Source: Ahrensia sp.
GTDB lineage: Bacteria; Pseudomonadota; Alphaproteobacteria; Rhizobiales; Rhizobiaceae
Assembly (NCBI GenBank): GCA_002698425.1
Contig: NZXU01000029.1
Coordinates: 1 to 56,410, forward strand
DNA length: 56,410 nucleotides
Direction: 5' to 3'
This document shows positions 25,106 through 34,753 of the stretch, one piece after another. Under the pieces are notes generated by a model. The model was given only the letters and a program-made list of their open reading frames with translations, did no database searches and was not told the DNA's origin. The position numbers and the translations under genes were made by a program. The first letter of the stretch is position 1. Each line of letters begins with the position of its first letter.

Positions 25106-25164
25106 AGCGAAAAGTGTTACCCATGTGTCCGGAACGTTCCGTCACCTATGTCTCGTGTCGCTCA

Positions 25165-25437
25165 TTCCAGAACATCGTCGGCGACGACGTGACCCTCAAT
25201 GATCAGATCAAGAGTGACGGCTGGGCTGCTTTTTCGGGCACTTCCGCAGCAGCCCCGCAAGTTGCCGGCATATGTGCGCTATTGTTGCAGGCAGAACCAA
25301 ACCTCAAACCACACGAAGTCAAAAGCATTCTACTCAGATCTGCCGATCCGGTTTGGAACGCTGCAACTGGCTCTCCGGAGGAGGGAGCTGCCGCTGGTCT
25401 CGCGAATGCATTGCGTGTTTTGCGGGCACTCGGTTGA
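25165..25437 (+). pseudogene. C-terminal remnant of a subtilisin-like (S8) protease
   Basis: About 90 codons keep the S8 catalytic serine block FSGTSAAAPQVAGICALLL followed by KPHEVKSILLRSA, the normal end of a subtilisin domain. The catalytic Asp and His parts are absent. The sequence upstream is the end of an IS481-type element, so insertion of that element probably cut the gene. The frame can be extended backward into the insertion sequence to 25066, but that part is not protease. Confidence 0.75.
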
Positions 25438-25773
25438 TCAGAATCTTACGCTGCGGAACCCATAATTGCTAGACCTGATTGGATCAGCAGCCTCGTGGAA
25501 CACTTTGGGCTGGTCGCGCGAGGGCGAGCCTGTACGTACGTTTCACGACGCCGTTTCCCGGGCACAAATCGCTGGTGCGAGTTGATAACGTTGCTCGAAT
25601 TGCCGTGAGCGGACTCTCGGCCAGCGAGGAAAAAGGTGCTTGTCTCCAATGCAGTCCAGCCTCCTGCCTGGACGCGACCCACACTGATTTTTATTGGCAT
25701 CACACCCTCGGACGCAGTGAATGGTCAAGGCCCGAATTTTGCTAAGCTTTCACAGCGAACGGACAACGCTTTT
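25438..25773. other. Stretch without a recognised gene
   Basis: No frame here shows a recognisable domain, and open frames on both strands overlap without ribosome sites. It lies between the protease remnant and the copper operon. It may hold the promoter of that operon, but I see no clear operator. Confidence 0.4.
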
Positions 25774-26211
25774 GTGATTTGCCGTCTGAGCCGCAGGGTA
25801 TATAAGAACCGCGTCATCGTTGTTGAGTCGACCGGCTTGCGATCAGTTTTACATCTTCTGCTGATATTGGGGATCTTGTTTTCCTCCGTTCTTGGATCTC
25901 ATGCGGGGAGCATGAAGGGAAAAGACCAGTCGTCTCTGCCAACAAGTGAACACGCTCATGGAATGGCGGAGAAGACTTATTCCCACTCCCTGTTGGGCGA
26001 AAATGGAGCGAATTGCCTGAGTTCCAATAGTGCGACAGCCGAAATGGATCACGTGGCAGACTGTTGTATTGCCGCTTGTAATAGTTTCGGCGTACCGAAA
26101 AGTGGCTTTTCGCTTGCCTCGCGATTGCGTGTCCCGGTGATCTCGTCTTGGACCGTTAGCGCTGCCGACGGTATGCAACCCGAAGGCCTATACAGGCCCC
26201 CCGAAGCGTAA
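25774..26211 (+). CDS. Small secreted protein heading the copper operon
   Basis: The frame is open from 25636, but a functional start is uncertain. GTG 25774 gives a basic N-terminus followed by the hydrophobic stretch VLHLLLILGILFSSVLGSHA, a plausible signal sequence. The mature part has a His/Met-rich piece, HAHGMAEKTYSHSL, and a CxxC-like pair in DCCIAACNSFG. This composition fits a periplasmic metal-binding or accessory protein. I do not recognise the family. Its position 65 bases before a lipoprotein and TolC-like gene suggests a role in copper resistance. Confidence 0.5.
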   Translation: MICRLSRRVYKNRVIVVESTGLRSVLHLLLILGILFSSVLGSHAGSMKGKDQSSLPTSEHAHGMAEKTYSHSLLGENGANCLSSNSATAEMDHVADCCIAACNSFGVPKSGFSLASRLRVPVISSWTVSAADGMQPEGLYRPPEA

Positions 26212-26276
26212 GATCGATCCCTGAGTTGGCGGGCCTCGCCCGCCGCAGATGATTAGATTCTTCGGGAAATCCCAAA

Positions 26277-26516
26277 ATGTTGAAAAAATTTTCGCCGGTG
26301 GCTTTGCCACTGGTTCTGGCCGCATGCCAAACCGCGCAAACTGACATCCTTGCAGACATGTCGGCGTTGACCAGTGCAGCCAATCCAACTGTGTCGATAC
26401 GCAACGTGGGCGCACGTCCGGTAGTGACGGAATACACCCATCGAGAACCTGTTGATCCCAAACCGTGGCGTTCGCTGAACCAGGGTCGGGCACCGGCTAC
26501 AGGCGGTGGTTCATGA
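26277..26516 (+). CDS. Small lipoprotein of the copper operon
   Basis: The 79-residue product begins MLKKFSPVALPLVLAACQTA, a lipoprotein signal with the lipobox LAAC, so it should be lipidated at C17 and anchored in the envelope. The rest is polar and without a known domain. Its stop overlaps the ATG of the TolC-like gene (ATGA at 26513), and a GGGAAA ribosome site precedes its start. The function is unknown; context suggests an accessory of the efflux channel. Confidence 0.7.
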   Translation: MLKKFSPVALPLVLAACQTAQTDILADMSALTSAANPTVSIRNVGARPVVTEYTHREPVDPKPWRSLNQGRAPATGGGS

Positions 26517-28030
26517 CCGGCGGCGGAAAAATGCTCCTGGCGTGCTTGACCCCGCTTGTCCTTTCCGGCTGCGTATCGTCGGCCGAGCTGGCAGATCAGA
26601 CCACGCCGTATAAGAATCCGGTAGCGGGCTTCCAGACTGTTTCCGCGAGAACCGCCTTGGCAACGGGAAAACGCACGGTTTGGGCCCAGTCGCAGGAGGA
26701 AAATCGCACGCTTGCAGCTGACGTCCATGCCCTCGTGCACAGGAAGACGATCAGCGCTGATACGGCAGTTCAGGTCGCCCTCTTGAATAATAAGGGCCTG
26801 CAGGCGGCCTACGCGGATATCGGCATCAACGCCACCGACGTCTGGCAGCAAATGCTACCGGAAAATCCGAAAGTTTCGATCGGGATTTTCGGGATTGGCG
26901 CGCCAGAGTTGATCCTCTTCAGGGCGCTTGAAAGCATGGTGGCCACCAATCTTCAGGCCATGATGACCCGCGAACGGCGTGTGGATCTTGCAAGAACCCG
27001 TTTCGAACAGACCCAGCTCAAGGCAGTCGAAGGTTCACTTCGTCTGGCTGCCGATACTCGAAGGGCCTGGATCAGGGCGGTTTCAGCTTTCGAAACGGTT
27101 GCCTATCTCAAGCAGGGCCAGATCGCAGCGGACGCGGCCTCGGAACTCGCCAAGAAGCTTGGCGAGTCTGGCGCACTGCCAAAGGCGGGGCAGGCGCGTG
27201 AGCACGCATTCTACGGGGAATTGACCGGACAACTGGCCGAAGCACGACTCAACGCTGAACTTGCGAAGGAAGAGCTGACCCGGCTCATGGGATTGTGGGG
27301 GGCAGAAGTCGACTATTTCGTGCCCGACAGACTTCCGCAATTACCGCAAGAACTGAGAACCGGTTCTGCCATTGAAGCGGAGGCACTTCGAAATCGAGTT
27401 GATTTGCAAATCGCACGCCTGGAATTGGAACTAGCGGCCAAGGCTTTCGGGCTGACAGAGGCTACTCGGTATGTGACGGACCTTGAACTCTTTACCGGCA
27501 TGGAAGCCGAACAGGAAATCGAGACAGAGTATGAGCTGGTCTCGGGCGAACTGGAGGCATCCAAGTCCGGAAAAGTTGTGGTCACACCGCAACTCGAAGT
27601 CGAGTTCGCCATCCCGATTTACGACACCGGCAAAGCCCGCCTCCGAAAAGCCGAACTCACTTATTTGCGGGGCGCGAACTTGCTTGCCGAAAAGGCGGTC
27701 AACATTCGTTCGGAAACGCGGTCAGCCTTCAAGAACTATCGCGCGCGTCATGAAATCGGACGTCACTACAGGCGTAACGTCTTACCCCTTCGCGAGAAGA
27801 TCGAAGACGAGAGCCTGCTCACCTACAACGGGATGATCACCAACACGTTTGAATTGCTCGCAGATACCCGGGCCAAGATCAGCACACTGTTGATGTCAGT
27901 CAACGCCAAACGCGACTTCTGGTTGGCGGATGCAGACCTGAACGCAGCGATTTACGGGCCCGGTTTCGGAGGTGGCGGTAGCAGTGATACCGCGCCCGCC
28001 ATGGCTGAGGCCGGCAGTAGCCCGCATTGA
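26513..28030 (+). CDS. TolC-family outer-membrane lipoprotein
   Basis: The 505-residue protein has a lipoprotein signal (LLACLTPLVLSGCVSS, lipidated cysteine in SGC) and the long alternating helical pattern of TolC-type channel proteins. There are two repeats around residues 80-270 and 290-480, including VDLQIARLELELAAKAFGL, the usual second-half motif. It would form an outer-membrane conduit. No RND or MFS pump gene is next to it, so the partner may be elsewhere, or the protein may serve export into or through the periplasm with the copper oxidase. The start at 26513 is chosen over 26465 because it restores the signal. Confidence 0.85.
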   Translation: MTGGGKMLLACLTPLVLSGCVSSAELADQTTPYKNPVAGFQTVSARTALATGKRTVWAQSQEENRTLAADVHALVHRKTISADTAVQVALLNNKGLQAAYADIGINATDVWQQMLPENPKVSIGIFGIGAPELILFRALESMVATNLQAMMTRERRVDLARTRFEQTQLKAVEGSLRLAADTRRAWIRAVSAFETVAYLKQGQIAADAASELAKKLGESGALPKAGQAREHAFYGELTGQLAEARLNAELAKEELTRLMGLWGAEVDYFVPDRLPQLPQELRTGSAIEAEALRNRVDLQIARLELELAAKAFGLTEATRYVTDLELFTGMEAEQEIETEYELVSGELEASKSGKVVVTPQLEVEFAIPIYDTGKARLRKAELTYLRGANLLAEKAVNIRSETRSAFKNYRARHEIGRHYRRNVLPLREKIEDESLLTYNGMITNTFELLADTRAKISTLLMSVNAKRDFWLADADLNAAIYGPGFGGGGSSDTAPAMAEAGSSPH

Positions 28031-28047
28031 CCGGAAAGGACCAGATC

Positions 28048-29439
28048 ATGATGAACAGACGACAAATGCTCGGCATGGGTGCTGCAGGTGCGGCTCTCGT
28101 TTCAGCGCAGGCCTGGGCCAAGACATCGAACATGGGGCTGCCGGAAGCTGCGGTGATGAATACGGTTGCAACGCAGAATCCACTCAGTCCTACCGCAGGC
28201 CCGGACTACAATCCTGTGGTCACGTTGAACAGCTGGACGCTGCCTTTCCGCATGAACAACGGCGTGAAGGAATTCCATCTCGTTGCCGAGCCTGTGGAAC
28301 GTGAAATGGCGGAAGGTATGACGGCCTATCTCTGGGGCTATAACGGCCAGTCACCGGGACCGACCATCGAGGCAGTGGAAGGCGATCGCGTTCGCATTTT
28401 TGTAACGAACAAGTTGCCGGAGCACACAACCATCCACTGGCACGGTCAAATCCTGCCGTCAGGCATGGACGGGGTAGGCGGTCTTTCACAGGAACACATC
28501 AAGCCGGGAAAAACCTTCGTTTATGAGTTCGAGCTGAAAAAGTCCGGCACTTTCATGTACCACCCGCACTCTGATGAGATGGTCCAGATGGCCATGGGCA
28601 TGATGGGCTTTTTCGTGGTTCACCCCAAGGATCCCCAGTTCATGCGGGTGGATCGAGATTTCTGCTTCCTGCTCAACGCATTCGACATCGATCCCGGCTC
28701 CTATGTGCCGAAGATCATGACAATGACCGACTTCAATCTGTGGTGCTGGAACAGTCGGGTATTTCCGGGCATCGATCCCCTCGTGGTGGCGCAGAACGAC
28801 CGTGTGCGTGTCCGGGTCGGCAACCTCACTATGACGAACCATCCGATCCACATGCATGGATATGACTTTGAAGTGACCTGCACTGATGGCGGTTGGGTAC
28901 GGCCGGAAGCGCGCTGGCCGGAAGTGTCAATCGATATTCCGGTTGGAGCCATGCGGGCCTACGAATTCGATGCAGTGCATGAGGGAGACTGGGCGATTCA
29001 TTGCCACAAATCTCACCACACCATGAATGCAATGGGACACGATGTGCCGACCTTCATTGGCGTGGACAAGTCGCAGGTCACAAGACAAATCCGGCGGTTG
29101 CAGCCGGAATATATGCCGATGGGAACCGCGGGCATGGCCGACATGGGCGAGATGTCCATGGAAATTCCAGAGAACACAGTCCCGATGATGACCGGGTGGG
29201 GGCCACACGGCCCTATTGAGATGGGTGGCATGTTCTCGGTTGTCAAAGTGCGCGAAGGCATTTCCGCCGGCGATTACGCCGATCCTGGTTGGTATGAAAA
29301 CCCTCCGGGCACTCAGGCTTATGAGTGGACCGGAGAGCTTCCCGAATTTGCGACCAACGTGAATTCTTCGACGCAGGTGTCCCCTGTGCCGGAGGGCGTT
29401 ACTGGCGGGCATGGTGCTCACCAGATGAAAAAGGGCTGA
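28048..29439 (+). CDS. Tat-exported multicopper oxidase
   Basis: The 463-residue protein begins with a Tat signal (NRRQMLGMGAAGAALVSAQA) and carries the four copper-binding motifs in order: HWHG, HPHSD, HPIHMHG and HCHKSHHTMNAM, the last with the type 1 Cys and axial Met. Met-rich segments (MGTAGMADMGEMSMEIPE) follow, as in periplasmic copper oxidases of the CueO/CopA kind. It would oxidise Cu(I) in the periplasm. A ribosome site GGAAAGGACC precedes ATG 28048. It sits between the TolC-like gene and a cupredoxin gene. Confidence 0.93.
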   Translation: MMNRRQMLGMGAAGAALVSAQAWAKTSNMGLPEAAVMNTVATQNPLSPTAGPDYNPVVTLNSWTLPFRMNNGVKEFHLVAEPVEREMAEGMTAYLWGYNGQSPGPTIEAVEGDRVRIFVTNKLPEHTTIHWHGQILPSGMDGVGGLSQEHIKPGKTFVYEFELKKSGTFMYHPHSDEMVQMAMGMMGFFVVHPKDPQFMRVDRDFCFLLNAFDIDPGSYVPKIMTMTDFNLWCWNSRVFPGIDPLVVAQNDRVRVRVGNLTMTNHPIHMHGYDFEVTCTDGGWVRPEARWPEVSIDIPVGAMRAYEFDAVHEGDWAIHCHKSHHTMNAMGHDVPTFIGVDKSQVTRQIRRLQPEYMPMGTAGMADMGEMSMEIPENTVPMMTGWGPHGPIEMGGMFSVVKVREGISAGDYADPGWYENPPGTQAYEWTGELPEFATNVNSSTQVSPVPEGVTGGHGAHQMKKG

Positions 29440-29472
29440 ACAGATAACTCAGCCAGGTTGGAGAAGACTGAA

Positions 29473-29955
29473 ATGAGATTGGCACTATTGGCATGCGCAA
29501 TAGCGCTCAACAGCACCGCAGCCTTGGCAGGTGGCACCCATTCGGGCGGTCACGGGCAAGTTGCGATGACTGTCGGGGAAGCTGGCAAAGCAACCGAGGT
29601 GAACCGCACCATCGAAATTGCGATGGTCGAGAAAGACGATGGCTCCATGGTCTTCGAACCGGCATCGCTGTCCGTCAAGGAAGGTGAAACCATAAAGTTC
29701 GTCGTGAAAAACGCCGGAGAAATCGAACACGAATTTGTACTCGATCATCATGAAAAGATGATGGAGCACAAGGCCTTGATGGAGAAGTTCCCTGAGATGG
29801 AGCACGACGATCCAAATGCCATTCGCTTGGCCGAGAAAGGTGATGGCGAGGTCATCTGGAAATTCACGAACGCAGGCGAGTTCGAATTCGGATGCCTTGT
29901 TCCTGGACACTACGAAGCCGGGATGAAAGGCGCGATCACGGTCGCCGCACACTGA
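29473..29955 (+). CDS. Cupredoxin-family periplasmic copper protein
   Basis: The 160-residue product has a signal peptide (LALLACAIALNSTAALAGG) and a plastocyanin-like domain with EIEHEFVLDHHEKMMEH and the copper loop FGCLVPGHYEAGM, giving Cys, His and Met ligands. It would carry copper or electrons in the periplasm, probably to or from the neighbouring oxidase. The ATG at 29473 has GGAGAAG upstream, 33 bases after the oxidase stop. Confidence 0.9.
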   Translation: MRLALLACAIALNSTAALAGGTHSGGHGQVAMTVGEAGKATEVNRTIEIAMVEKDDGSMVFEPASLSVKEGETIKFVVKNAGEIEHEFVLDHHEKMMEHKALMEKFPEMEHDDPNAIRLAEKGDGEVIWKFTNAGEFEFGCLVPGHYEAGMKGAITVAAH

Positions 29956-29996
29956 CTCTCCAATTAACAGCACACAAACGACTAAGGAACAGACCC

Positions 29997-30278
29997 ATGA
30001 AAAAACTCGTTATCGCATTCACGGTCGCTTGCATCGCGTTGGTCGCCAATGCCGCCATGGCGACCGAATACACCAAGGGCACCGTTAAGAAGCTCGACAT
30101 GAAGAGCAAGAAAATTACGATCATCCACGAGGAACTGAAGAATCTCGATATGCCAGCGATGACCATGGTTTTCTATCTAGCCGATGAAGCGATGCTCGCG
30201 AATTTGAACGAGGGGCAATCGATTGAATTCGTCGCGGACCGTATCAATGGCAAGTTGATGGTCGTCGAGTTGAATTAA
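29997..30278 (+). CDS. CusF-like periplasmic copper-binding protein
   Basis: The 93-residue product has a signal peptide (KKLVIAFTVACIALVANAA) and the CusF-like core with DMPAMTMVFYLADEAML, where the Met pair and neighbouring residues bind Cu(I). Such proteins act as periplasmic copper chaperones. It follows the cupredoxin by 41 bases, completing the copper operon. A GC-rich inverted repeat (30303-30327) lies 24 bases downstream. Confidence 0.9.
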   Translation: MKKLVIAFTVACIALVANAAMATEYTKGTVKKLDMKSKKITIIHEELKNLDMPAMTMVFYLADEAMLANLNEGQSIEFVADRINGKLMVVELN

Positions 30279-30302
30279 ACCGCATAGCGCGTTCGCAGGT
30301 TC

Positions 30303-30327
30303 GCCGGGCGCCCGCGAAGCGTCCGGC
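30303..30327. terminator. Hairpin after the copper operon
   Basis: GCCGGGCGC (30303-30311) faces GCGTCCGGC (30319-30327) with one mismatch and a 7-base loop. No T-run follows, so it may be a weak or Rho-assisted terminator, or an RNA-stabilising stem. Confidence 0.4.
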
Positions 30328-30449
30328 AAACAGCTATGGAGGAAGGATGGCTGGCAGAGATGTTTTCAAGAAGGCCAGACCTGTCATCATCCTGACAGGT
30401 CGCCTGCGGGGGTGCTGCCTCGATACATATTCGCGGCAACATGGCCGGT

Positions 30450-30815
30450 GCTCGAACTTGTACCTTGGAAGTTCGGCATCGCTCTTCGATATCTGTGGGC
30501 AAAACGTCTGGTAAAACTCGCGGGGACATTATGGTGTTCGAAACTGGTGTGTGTGTGACCTTTTGGGAGCAGATCGAGCTTGGCGAGAACGTTTCGATTT
30601 CGATCTTGTGGCGGGTCCGCATGCGATGAAATACTGTCCCATGCACCGCGACATGATCGTTTCTGGTGTTCGTATCTTCGCCGTCGCTGAACTTACGCCT
30701 CGTACGGTCATTGGTGCCAATTCGGTCATACGAAAGGGAACTATGAGCCAGGACTCTATGCCGGAGCGCCGGCTGTGCTCAAAAAAAGCTCTGCCAACTC
30801 GAAAGGATCGATTGC
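30450..30815 (+). pseudogene. Decayed hexapeptide-repeat acyltransferase
   Basis: Pieces in different frames together read like a left-handed beta-helix acetyltransferase. SISVGKTSGKTRGDIMVFE and VTFWEQIELGENVSISI are in one frame. The later VIGANSVIRKG is in a second, and LYAGAPAVLKK, the usual ending, is in a third. Two frameshifts are therefore needed, so the gene is inactive. The 404 bases after it (to the patatin gene) contain no convincing gene; one short frame from 30888 starts MSHSEQRQIAAQSVAWTARL and soon ends. Confidence 0.6.
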
Positions 30816-31254
30816 CCGATCCGAAATCGGATCAAATCCAGCCGAATTGACTATCATCGGGGCTGGTTATCCGGCATCGTACGTTCGATGAGCCACTCAG
30901 AACAGAGGCAGATCGCCGCCCAGAGTGTCGCATGGACCGCGAGATTGGACGCCCGGAAGGCGGATTTTACGCCGCGCACCATGACAATGGCATCTGTTAT
31001 GGAACCGATCAAAAATGCACAAAAATGAAGCAAAGCGCAATGCGGGGCCCAATCGTTTCGGGATCTCCGATGGCCGGCAGATTACCGGGGCATGTTAGCA
31101 CAGGCAACAGTGTGACTGATACAAATCCGAGATGCTACTACCGCAATGGATTGCCTTGGCGACTGGATAGTCAGGTGGCCTTGAGCAACAGCGAAAACGA
31201 TCGAAAGGAGCCCGGCAAGTGCAGCTGCAACCGACCGGCATTGGTGGCCCGCAC

Positions 31255-32184
31255 TCAGAGGAGCGACCCGATTTCATCGTAGACGCGTCGGGTGGCCACG
31301 GCACCTTGAGCAATGCAATGACGCTTCAACCGGAATTCCAGAGTGCCGATCGTCTGCGAGAATGCGGGCCGGATAACTAGATCCGCCTGCGCGAAACGCA
31401 GCCTTGCGTGTTCGTACTGGCAGACTTCAATAGAACGCAGCATCGCCTGCAGGCCGTTCTTCGGACCAGTAGTGTTTTCGGGCTGGCTGGGGTCGACGGC
31501 GATCACAACTTCGACCCCAGTGTTCCTTGCGGCGTCTACGAGGGCAATATCGGCATACGCTCCGTCCATTAGCACATGAGGACCTTTGAAAAGGGGGGGT
31601 AGCACTCCAGCCAGCGCCGCACTGGAGTAGACATAATCCGTCGCATGACCTTTGCTGAATATCACGCGTTTGCCTGACAGCATGTCCGTTGCACAAACGA
31701 ATACCGGAACGCGGCCATCCTCCAGATTTTTTCCCTTCGTCAGGCTTGACAGGACACCACGACCCCAAGTCTCGGTGCGTGCGCCAAAGCCCCAGCCGAA
31801 ATACATGTCCCTCGCGGCAAGGAGCGCAATCCGGAGGCCCCTCAGCCTTGCAATCAAACCTGGCAGACGAAAGTCGGGCGTTGCCGGAAACCCGCTGGTG
31901 TCCATCTCAACCAATTCGTCATACCAGTTGTCGTTGAGCGCATAGGTGGCCGCGACAACCGCCCCCATCGATACGCCTACAATAGCGCTGGGGACGTAGC
32001 CTCTGGAGACCAGCGCCCTGAGAACACCCACATGTGCCAGCCCCCTAGCTCCGCCGCCGCTAAGAACAAGGGCAAAGGACTTGCAATGTTGTTGGCGTGG
32101 TTCTGTCCAACTTGTCATTGTTTGGCTCTGCCTCTGAGAATTTGCCCGCAGTTTAGCGAAATGTTGCGTGAGCCCTAGCGGCAT
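31255..32184 (-). CDS. Patatin-like phospholipase
   Basis: The 309-residue protein has the patatin oxyanion motif LSGGGARGLAHVG, the nucleophile elbow GVSMG and the DGAYAD catalytic aspartate motif, so the Ser-Asp dyad is intact. It should hydrolyse lipid acyl chains. No signal peptide is evident. The start at ATG 32184 has GGGAAGG just upstream; frames starting at 32253 or 32118 are alternatives. It is divergent from the P-type ATPase gene. Confidence 0.9.
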   Translation of the reverse strand: MPLGLTQHFAKLRANSQRQSQTMTSWTEPRQQHCKSFALVLSGGGARGLAHVGVLRALVSRGYVPSAIVGVSMGAVVAATYALNDNWYDELVEMDTSGFPATPDFRLPGLIARLRGLRIALLAARDMYFGWGFGARTETWGRGVLSSLTKGKNLEDGRVPVFVCATDMLSGKRVIFSKGHATDYVYSSAALAGVLPPLFKGPHVLMDGAYADIALVDAARNTGVEVVIAVDPSQPENTTGPKNGLQAMLRSIEVCQYEHARLRFAQADLVIRPAFSQTIGTLEFRLKRHCIAQGAVATRRVYDEIGSLL

Positions 32185-32312
32185 CGTACCTTCCCGAAAG
32201 ACTGACGCGCGCCATAGCCAGTGTTGCCGATTGATGGGCCATGCCCATAGCAAAGTTTCGCCACCGTTTTCACCTGTCTGTGTAACAGCCGAATCCGAGT
32301 AGCGTCTATCGA

Positions 32313-32349
32313 TTGACGGTCTTTTTAGACAGCAAGGATTATTAGACAG
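32313..32349 (+). promoter_or_regulatory. Promoter-like element with TAGACAG repeats before the ATPase
   Basis: TTGACG (32313-32318) is followed by GTCTTTTTAGAC, an inverted repeat, and the heptamer TAGACAG occurs at 32326-32332 and 32343-32349. The spacing between the -35 and a weak -10 (ATTATT) would be 19 bases, as in MerR-type metal-responsive promoters. No merR gene is next to it, so this is tentative. Confidence 0.4.
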
Positions 32350-32358
32350 GAGCTAACA

Positions 32359-34710
32359 ATGAAGACTATGACCCTCGAGGTCCGCGGGCTGTTCGAGGAA
32401 CTCGATCATCTCGCTGTCGAACGCCATCTGGCAGTGCTTCACGGCGTTCACCGAGCCGAAGCGAACCCGGCCTCGGCGAGTGTGACCGTGCGATATGACG
32501 AAACCATGATGGACGAGGAGACCCTGCGCAGAACGATCGAAAACTGCGGTTTTCATTGCGCCGGAGAGCAGCTTCCGGACCACATCTGCAAGATGGACCA
32601 TAAGGATCTTGCCGGTCACAAGCCCCATGCCGCTCATGGCGCAAAGGCGCCTGCGTCTCACGAGGAAATTGCGCACGAGATGGGGCATGGCGCCGGACAC
32701 GACATGGCGGCCATGGTCAAGGATATGCGTAACCGTTTCTGGGTCGCGTTGCTCTTCACCATCCCGATCTTCACCTATTCGCCGATGGGTGGGATGTTCA
32801 CGCCGCCGGCGCCTCCCTTCGGCCTACGGCTGGACCTTTGGTTGTTCTTCCTTGGCAGCGCCGCGATCGTCTGGCCAAGCTGGCCGTTTTTCGTCGCCGC
32901 CTGGCGCGCGTTGAAAAACGGCACTCTCAACATGGCCGTGCTTGTGGTCCTGTCGGTCGGCACGGGATATTTCTTCAGTGTCGGATCGACCTTCTTCTTC
33001 CCCGGTGTGCAATTCTACGAGGCCGTGGCGGTTCTGCTCGTCTTCATTCTGCTTGGCCATTGGCTGGAAATGCGAGCCCGTGCGGGTGCCTCCGAGGCGA
33101 TCCGTGCGCTGCTCGATCTGGCGCCGCCCATGGCCGTGGTCCTGCGGGACGGACGGGAGACCGAGGTGCCGACCGCCGAGGTTTTGGCCGGTGAGACAGT
33201 CATCATCCGCCCGGGCAACAAGATCCCCGTCGATGGCGAGGTGATCGAGGGCGAGTCGGTCGTCGACGAATCCATGCTCACGGGCGAATCCATGCCGGTC
33301 AACAAGAAACCCGGCGACCAAGTCGTGGGCGCCACGATCAACAAGACCGGCAGCTTCCGCTTCAAGGCGACGAAGGTCGGCTCGGATTCCGCACTCGCGC
33401 AGATCGTCAAGCTGGTGCAGGAGGCACAGAACTCCAAGGCGCCGTCGCAGCTTTTGGCCGACAAGGCGTCCCAATGGCTGGTGCTGATCGCGGTTATCAT
33501 CGGGCTTGCGACCTTTTCGGTCTGGTTCTGGTGGATCGGCTCGCCGCTGCTCTTCGCCGTCACACTGACGATCACGGTCTTCGTGATCGCCTGTCCCGAC
33601 GCGCTTGGCCTCGCCACACCGATGGCGGTGATGGTCGGCACCGGGATCGGGGCGCGAAACGGCATCCTGTTCAAGAACGCAGCTGCGCTTGAAGAGGCAA
33701 CCAAGCTCGAAGTAATCGTGTTCGACAAGACCGGGACGCTGACCATGGGGCAGCCGCGTGTCGTGGACGTGGTGTCAGCCGAAGGAACGGATGCCGATAC
33801 TGTCCTGCAGATGGCCGCGGCGGTGGAGCGCGGGTCCGACCACCCGCTGGCGCTGGCAATCATCGAACGCGCAGGGGGGCTGGACTTGCCCGCGACCAGC
33901 GGCTTTCTCAACATCGAGGGAAAGGGAGCGCAGGCCGAAATCGAAGGCAAACGGGTCTATCTTGGCAATCGCAGGCTGATGGATGAGCAGAAGATCGATC
34001 TCGCCGGACTTTCGGAGGCGGCGGACAAACTGAAGGGTGCGGGGCGCACGGTGGTGCATGTGGCCCGTGGCGGGCGACTTTTGGGCCTCGTGGCCATCGC
34101 CGACGCACCGCGGCCCAGTGCCAAGGCAACGGTTGCGAAGTTGCGCGAACGGGGCGTCGAGGTGGCGATGCTGACCGGCGACAACGAGGGTACAGCCAAA
34201 CGCATCGCCGCGGAACTGGGCATCGATATTATCCTGGCGGATGTGCTGCCGGGCCAGAAGGCCGACAAGGTCAAGGAACTGCAGGCCCGGGGCAAGCGGG
34301 TGGGCATGGTCGGCGACGGCGTCAACGACGCTCCGGCGCTGACGCAGGCCGATGTCGGTTTTGCCATCGGTGCAGGCACCGACGTGGCTATGGAAAGCGC
34401 CGATGTGGTGCTTATGAAAAGCGACCCGCACGACGTTCTCGGCGCGATCGAGTTGTCGCGCGCCACCTTGCGTAAGATGCGCCAGAACCTGTTCTGGGCG
34501 GTGGCCTACAACGTCGTGGCGTTTCCCGCGGCGGCCGGGGTGTTCTATCCGCTCGTGGTCAGTCCCGCCGTGGCAGCGATTGCGATGTCGGGCAGTTCGG
34601 CGCTCGTGGCGGTGAACGCACTGCTCCTGAAACGCACCCGTTTGGACGGCGTCAAACAGACCGGGCAGCCGGTCACTGCTGCCGCCGGACAGCCGACCGC
34701 CGAAGCCTGA
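32359..34710 (+). CDS. Heavy-metal P1B-type ATPase with CPD motif
   Basis: The 783-residue protein is a metal-exporting P-type ATPase. It has a His-rich N-terminal stretch (about residues 75-115), TGES, the membrane motif C412-P-D-ALGLATP, the phosphorylation site DKTGT (D456) and [12 protein letters not shown]. The N-terminal domain looks like a ferredoxin-like metal-binding domain but lacks the CxxC pair. The membrane motif is CPD, not the CPC of Cu(I) pumps or the CPH of CopB-like pumps, so the transported ion is uncertain, though copper is likely from context. It is followed, 43 bases later, by a GAPDH gene. An AGGAG ribosome site precedes the ATG. Confidence 0.93.
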   Translation: MKTMTLEVRGLFEELDHLAVERHLAVLHGVHRAEANPASASVTVRYDETMMDEETLRRTIENCGFHCAGEQLPDHICKMDHKDLAGHKPHAAHGAKAPASHEEIAHEMGHGAGHDMAAMVKDMRNRFWVALLFTIPIFTYSPMGGMFTPPAPPFGLRLDLWLFFLGSAAIVWPSWPFFVAAWRALKNGTLNMAVLVVLSVGTGYFFSVGSTFFFPGVQFYEAVAVLLVFILLGHWLEMRARAGASEAIRALLDLAPPMAVVLRDGRETEVPTAEVLAGETVIIRPGNKIPVDGEVIEGESVVDESMLTGESMPVNKKPGDQVVGATINKTGSFRFKATKVGSDSALAQIVKLVQEAQNSKAPSQLLADKASQWLVLIAVIIGLATFSVWFWWIGSPLLFAVTLTITVFVIACPDALGLATPMAVMVGTGIGARNGILFKNAAALEEATKLEVIVFDKTGTLTMGQPRVVDVVSAEGTDADTVLQMAAAVERGSDHPLALAIIERAGGLDLPATSGFLNIEGKGAQAEIEGKRVYLGNRRLMDEQKIDLAGLSEAADKLKGAGRTVVHVARGGRLLGLVAIADAPRPSAKATVAKLRERGVEVAMLTGDNEGTAKRIAAELGIDIILADVLPGQKADKVKELQARGKRVGMVGDGVNDAPALTQADVGFAIGAGTDVAMESADVVLMKSDPHDVLGAIELSRATLRKMRQNLFWAVAYNVVAFPAAAGVFYPLVVSPAVAAIAMSGSSALVAVNALLLKRTRLDGVKQTGQPVTAAAGQPTAEA

Positions 34711-34753
34711 ACGCCTCAAAGACGCAGGGTGTTACCAGAGAAAGGAAACAACA

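Noticed and set aside
30932..31282. 116-codon plus-strand open frame
   Set aside because: No domain, poor ribosome site, overlaps the patatin gene end and lies in decayed DNA.
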